Source: Gymnodinialimonas sp. 57CJ19 (GTDB lineage Bacteria; Pseudomonadota; Alphaproteobacteria; Rhodobacterales; Rhodobacteraceae). From it: 64,000 bases of DNA. The DNA is taken from assembly GCF_038396845.1 (NCBI RefSeq), contig NZ_CP151587.1, positions 656,001 to 720,000 of the forward strand, given 5' to 3'. The notes under the pieces were generated by a model. It was not told where the DNA came from. It ran no database searches and saw only the letters and a list, made by a program, of their open reading frames with translations. This document shows, piece after piece, positions 62,877 through 64,000 of this stretch. The position numbers and the translations under genes were made by a program. Within the stretch, counting starts at the first letter, position 1, and each line of letters starts with the position of its first letter.

Positions 62877-63461
62877 TCATGTGCCTTGGGTCAGTTGCGA
62901 AACCAGATGTGCCACGTCTTCCCGGGTTCCGTCCAGCGTATCCGTGTGAATCACGTAGGTGGCTCGGTCCCGTTTCTGCGCATCAGGCATTTGCCGGGAA
63001 AACAGATCGTTCAGGGTTTCCTCACTCGTGCCACGGGCCAGCACCCGGCGGCGCTGTTCCTGCGGGCTGGTGGTGACAACCAACGTGGCATCGCATTGCG
63101 CATCCCCCCCGGTTTCAAACAGAAGCGGGATATCGAACACGATCAGGGGGGCATCGACGTGTTGCGCCCGAAAAGCTGCGCGATCCTCACCCACCAGGGG
63201 GTGAACAACCGTCTCTAACCGCTGCAATAGGGTCGAATCTTTTGCGATCTCGGCGCGAAGAATACCGCGATCAACGGCGCCGTCCACGATGGCATTGGGC
63301 AGTAGCGCCGCTATGGGTTCCACCGCCGCGCCGCCCACGCCATAGAGCTTATGAACGGTCGCGTCGGCATCCCATACCGGCACGCCAAGATCGCGGAACA
63401 TCTTGGCGGTGGTGCTTTTGCCCATCCCGATCGAACCGGTTAACCCAAGAGCAATACTCAT
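62877..63461 (-). CDS. coaE: Dephospho-CoA kinase
   Basis: The 194-residue P-loop kinase phosphorylates dephospho-CoA in the last step of CoA synthesis. GLTGSIGMGKST (6-17), VWDADATVHKLYG and VFDIPLLFETG are the CoaE landmarks. Start overlaps the aroE stop (ATGA) and its own stop ends one base before dnaQ possible TTG start. The chromosomal order aroE-coaE-dnaQ is common in Rhodobacterales. Confidence 0.95.
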   Translation of the reverse strand: MSIALGLTGSIGMGKSTTAKMFRDLGVPVWDADATVHKLYGVGGAAVEPIAALLPNAIVDGAVDRGILRAEIAKDSTLLQRLETVVHPLVGEDRAAFRAQHVDAPLIVFDIPLLFETGGDAQCDATLVVTTSPQEQRRRVLARGTSEETLNDLFSRQMPDAQKRDRATYVIHTDTLDGTREDVAHLVSQLTQGT

Positions 63462-64000
63462 CCCTGCAAAACTGCCTGACGAAGCTCATCATCAACCATC
63501 GGTGTGTAGCTGAACCAACGCTCAAACCCCGGTACCGCCTGATGGAGCAGCATGCCAAGCCCATCGACGGTCGTGCAGCCCCGGGCCGCTGCCTCTTTCA
63601 ACAGATCCGTCTCGAGCGGAGTGTAGACAATATCGTTCACCACCGTGGCCGGGGACAGGCGTGACAGATCAAGGGTCAGCGGTGCTTGGCCCGACATTCC
63701 CAACGACGTTGTATTCACGATCAGGGCGGCATCGCCGATGAGGTCGGGGATGCTTGTCCAATCCTGGGGGGACACGCGGGCCCCGAACTGATCTTTCAGT
63801 GCGTCTGCTCGGGCACGGGTGCGGTTGGCTACGTGGACGACAGGGGCGCCGTCCGACACCAGCGCCGACACGATGGCCTTCGCCGCGCCGCCTGAGCCCA
63901 ATACCAATGCTGGACCATCAGCGGCGGACCAACTCGGCAAGGTCTGGCGGATGTTCGATACGAACCCCATGCCGTCCGTGTTATCGGCCTGTATTTTCCC
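63458..64000 (-). CDS. aroE: Shikimate dehydrogenase (5' end outside window)
   Basis: The minus-strand frame is open to the window edge; 180 C-terminal codons are visible. It has KIQADNTDGMGF (the substrate-binding Asn/Asp segment just at the edge), LVLGSGGAAKAIVSAL (NADP loop, with SGG in place of GAGG), NRTRARADAL and TTSLGMSGQ, which identify shikimate dehydrogenase. It reduces 3-dehydroshikimate in aromatic amino-acid synthesis. Stop codon overlaps the coaE ATG. Confidence 0.92.
   Translation of the reverse strand, partial: GKIQADNTDGMGFVSNIRQTLPSWSAADGPALVLGSGGAAKAIVSALVSDGAPVVHVANRTRARADALKDQFGARVSPQDWTSIPDLIGDAALIVNTTSLGMSGQAPLTLDLSRLSPATVVNDIVYTPLETDLLKEAAARGCTTVDGLGMLLHQAVPGFERWFSYTPMVDDELRQAVLQG

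Noticed and set aside
1..64000. tRNA, rRNA, tmRNA and insertion sequences
   Set aside because: I looked through the intergenic gaps and saw no tRNA-like T-loop and acceptor pairings, no rRNA and no transposase; a dedicated search could still find a small RNA.

Overview
The window is a GC-rich, densely packed alphaproteobacterial chromosome segment, most probably from a marine member of the Rhodobacterales (Roseobacter group). Supporting points are the aroE-coaE-dnaQ / secB / fxsA / Tim44-like / mltA / smr / hslU-hslV order, a petP-petR-like regulator pair, a DUF2794 protein, an xseB-ispA-dxs isoprenoid operon and a BacNav-type sodium channel with a TLESWSM filter. The genus assignment is inference from gene content and order; no rRNA is present to test it. 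I see no tRNA or rRNA gene, insertion sequence, prophage or CRISPR array. Nearly every gap is below 300 bp; the exception is the 363-nt leader of a DEAD-box helicase gene.

Layout. 0-4 kb: surface polysaccharide genes (a partial nucleotide-sugar epimerase, galE, a Wza-type export lipoprotein, a GT4 glycosyltransferase). 4.2-12.1 kb: hslO, a Nudix hydrolase and the CCA-adding enzyme, then two tandem ABC half-exporters and a TrmA/RlmD-type RNA methyltransferase. 12.1-17 kb: sodium channel, then a reverse-strand operon running deacetylase-like gene, xseB, ispA, dxs, with a four-copy 41-bp hairpin repeat just before dxs. 17-29.6 kb: succinate-semialdehyde dehydrogenase, petPR-like regulators, ilvE, a peptidoglycan-peptide recycling pair (NlpC/P60 plus M17), carbonic anhydrase, small uncharacterised genes, a MuiA-like protein and asd. 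29.6-36.9 kb: RhlE-type helicase, an iron-binding periplasmic protein, two MFS carriers and a HupE/UreJ permease divergent from a DUF4198 protein.

36.9-47.3 kb holds leuD, leuB and leuC as three separated single genes, interspersed with an EEP-family protein, a LysR/epimerase divergent pair, a DMT carrier and a two-domain iron-type ABC permease. 47.6-53.7 kb: MscS channel, an acetolactate-synthase-like TPP enzyme, a divergent FAD oxidoreductase/mnmD pair that looks like a split MnmC, another DMT carrier and a c-type cytochrome. 54-64 kb: idi, hslV - membrane protein - hslU (four-base overlaps at both junctions), a lipoprotein hydrolase, smr-mltA-Tim44 on the minus strand, fxsA and secB on the plus strand, and dnaQ-coaE-aroE on the minus strand running off the window end.

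Recurring architecture: four-base ATGA/GTGA/TTGA overlaps inside operons, and convergent genes whose stop codons touch or overlap (TGATCA at 26629, CTAG at 58686) or whose stops lie in or beside terminator hairpins (2802, 31278, 33682, 48921, 45880-45921). No large new multi-gene system stands out. The best leads are the 41-bp hairpin array before dxs, the membrane protein embedded in hslVU, the split-MnmC arrangement, a short gene resembling a relaxase C-terminal piece, and the 17-bp divergent spacer carrying two opposed ribosome-binding sites.
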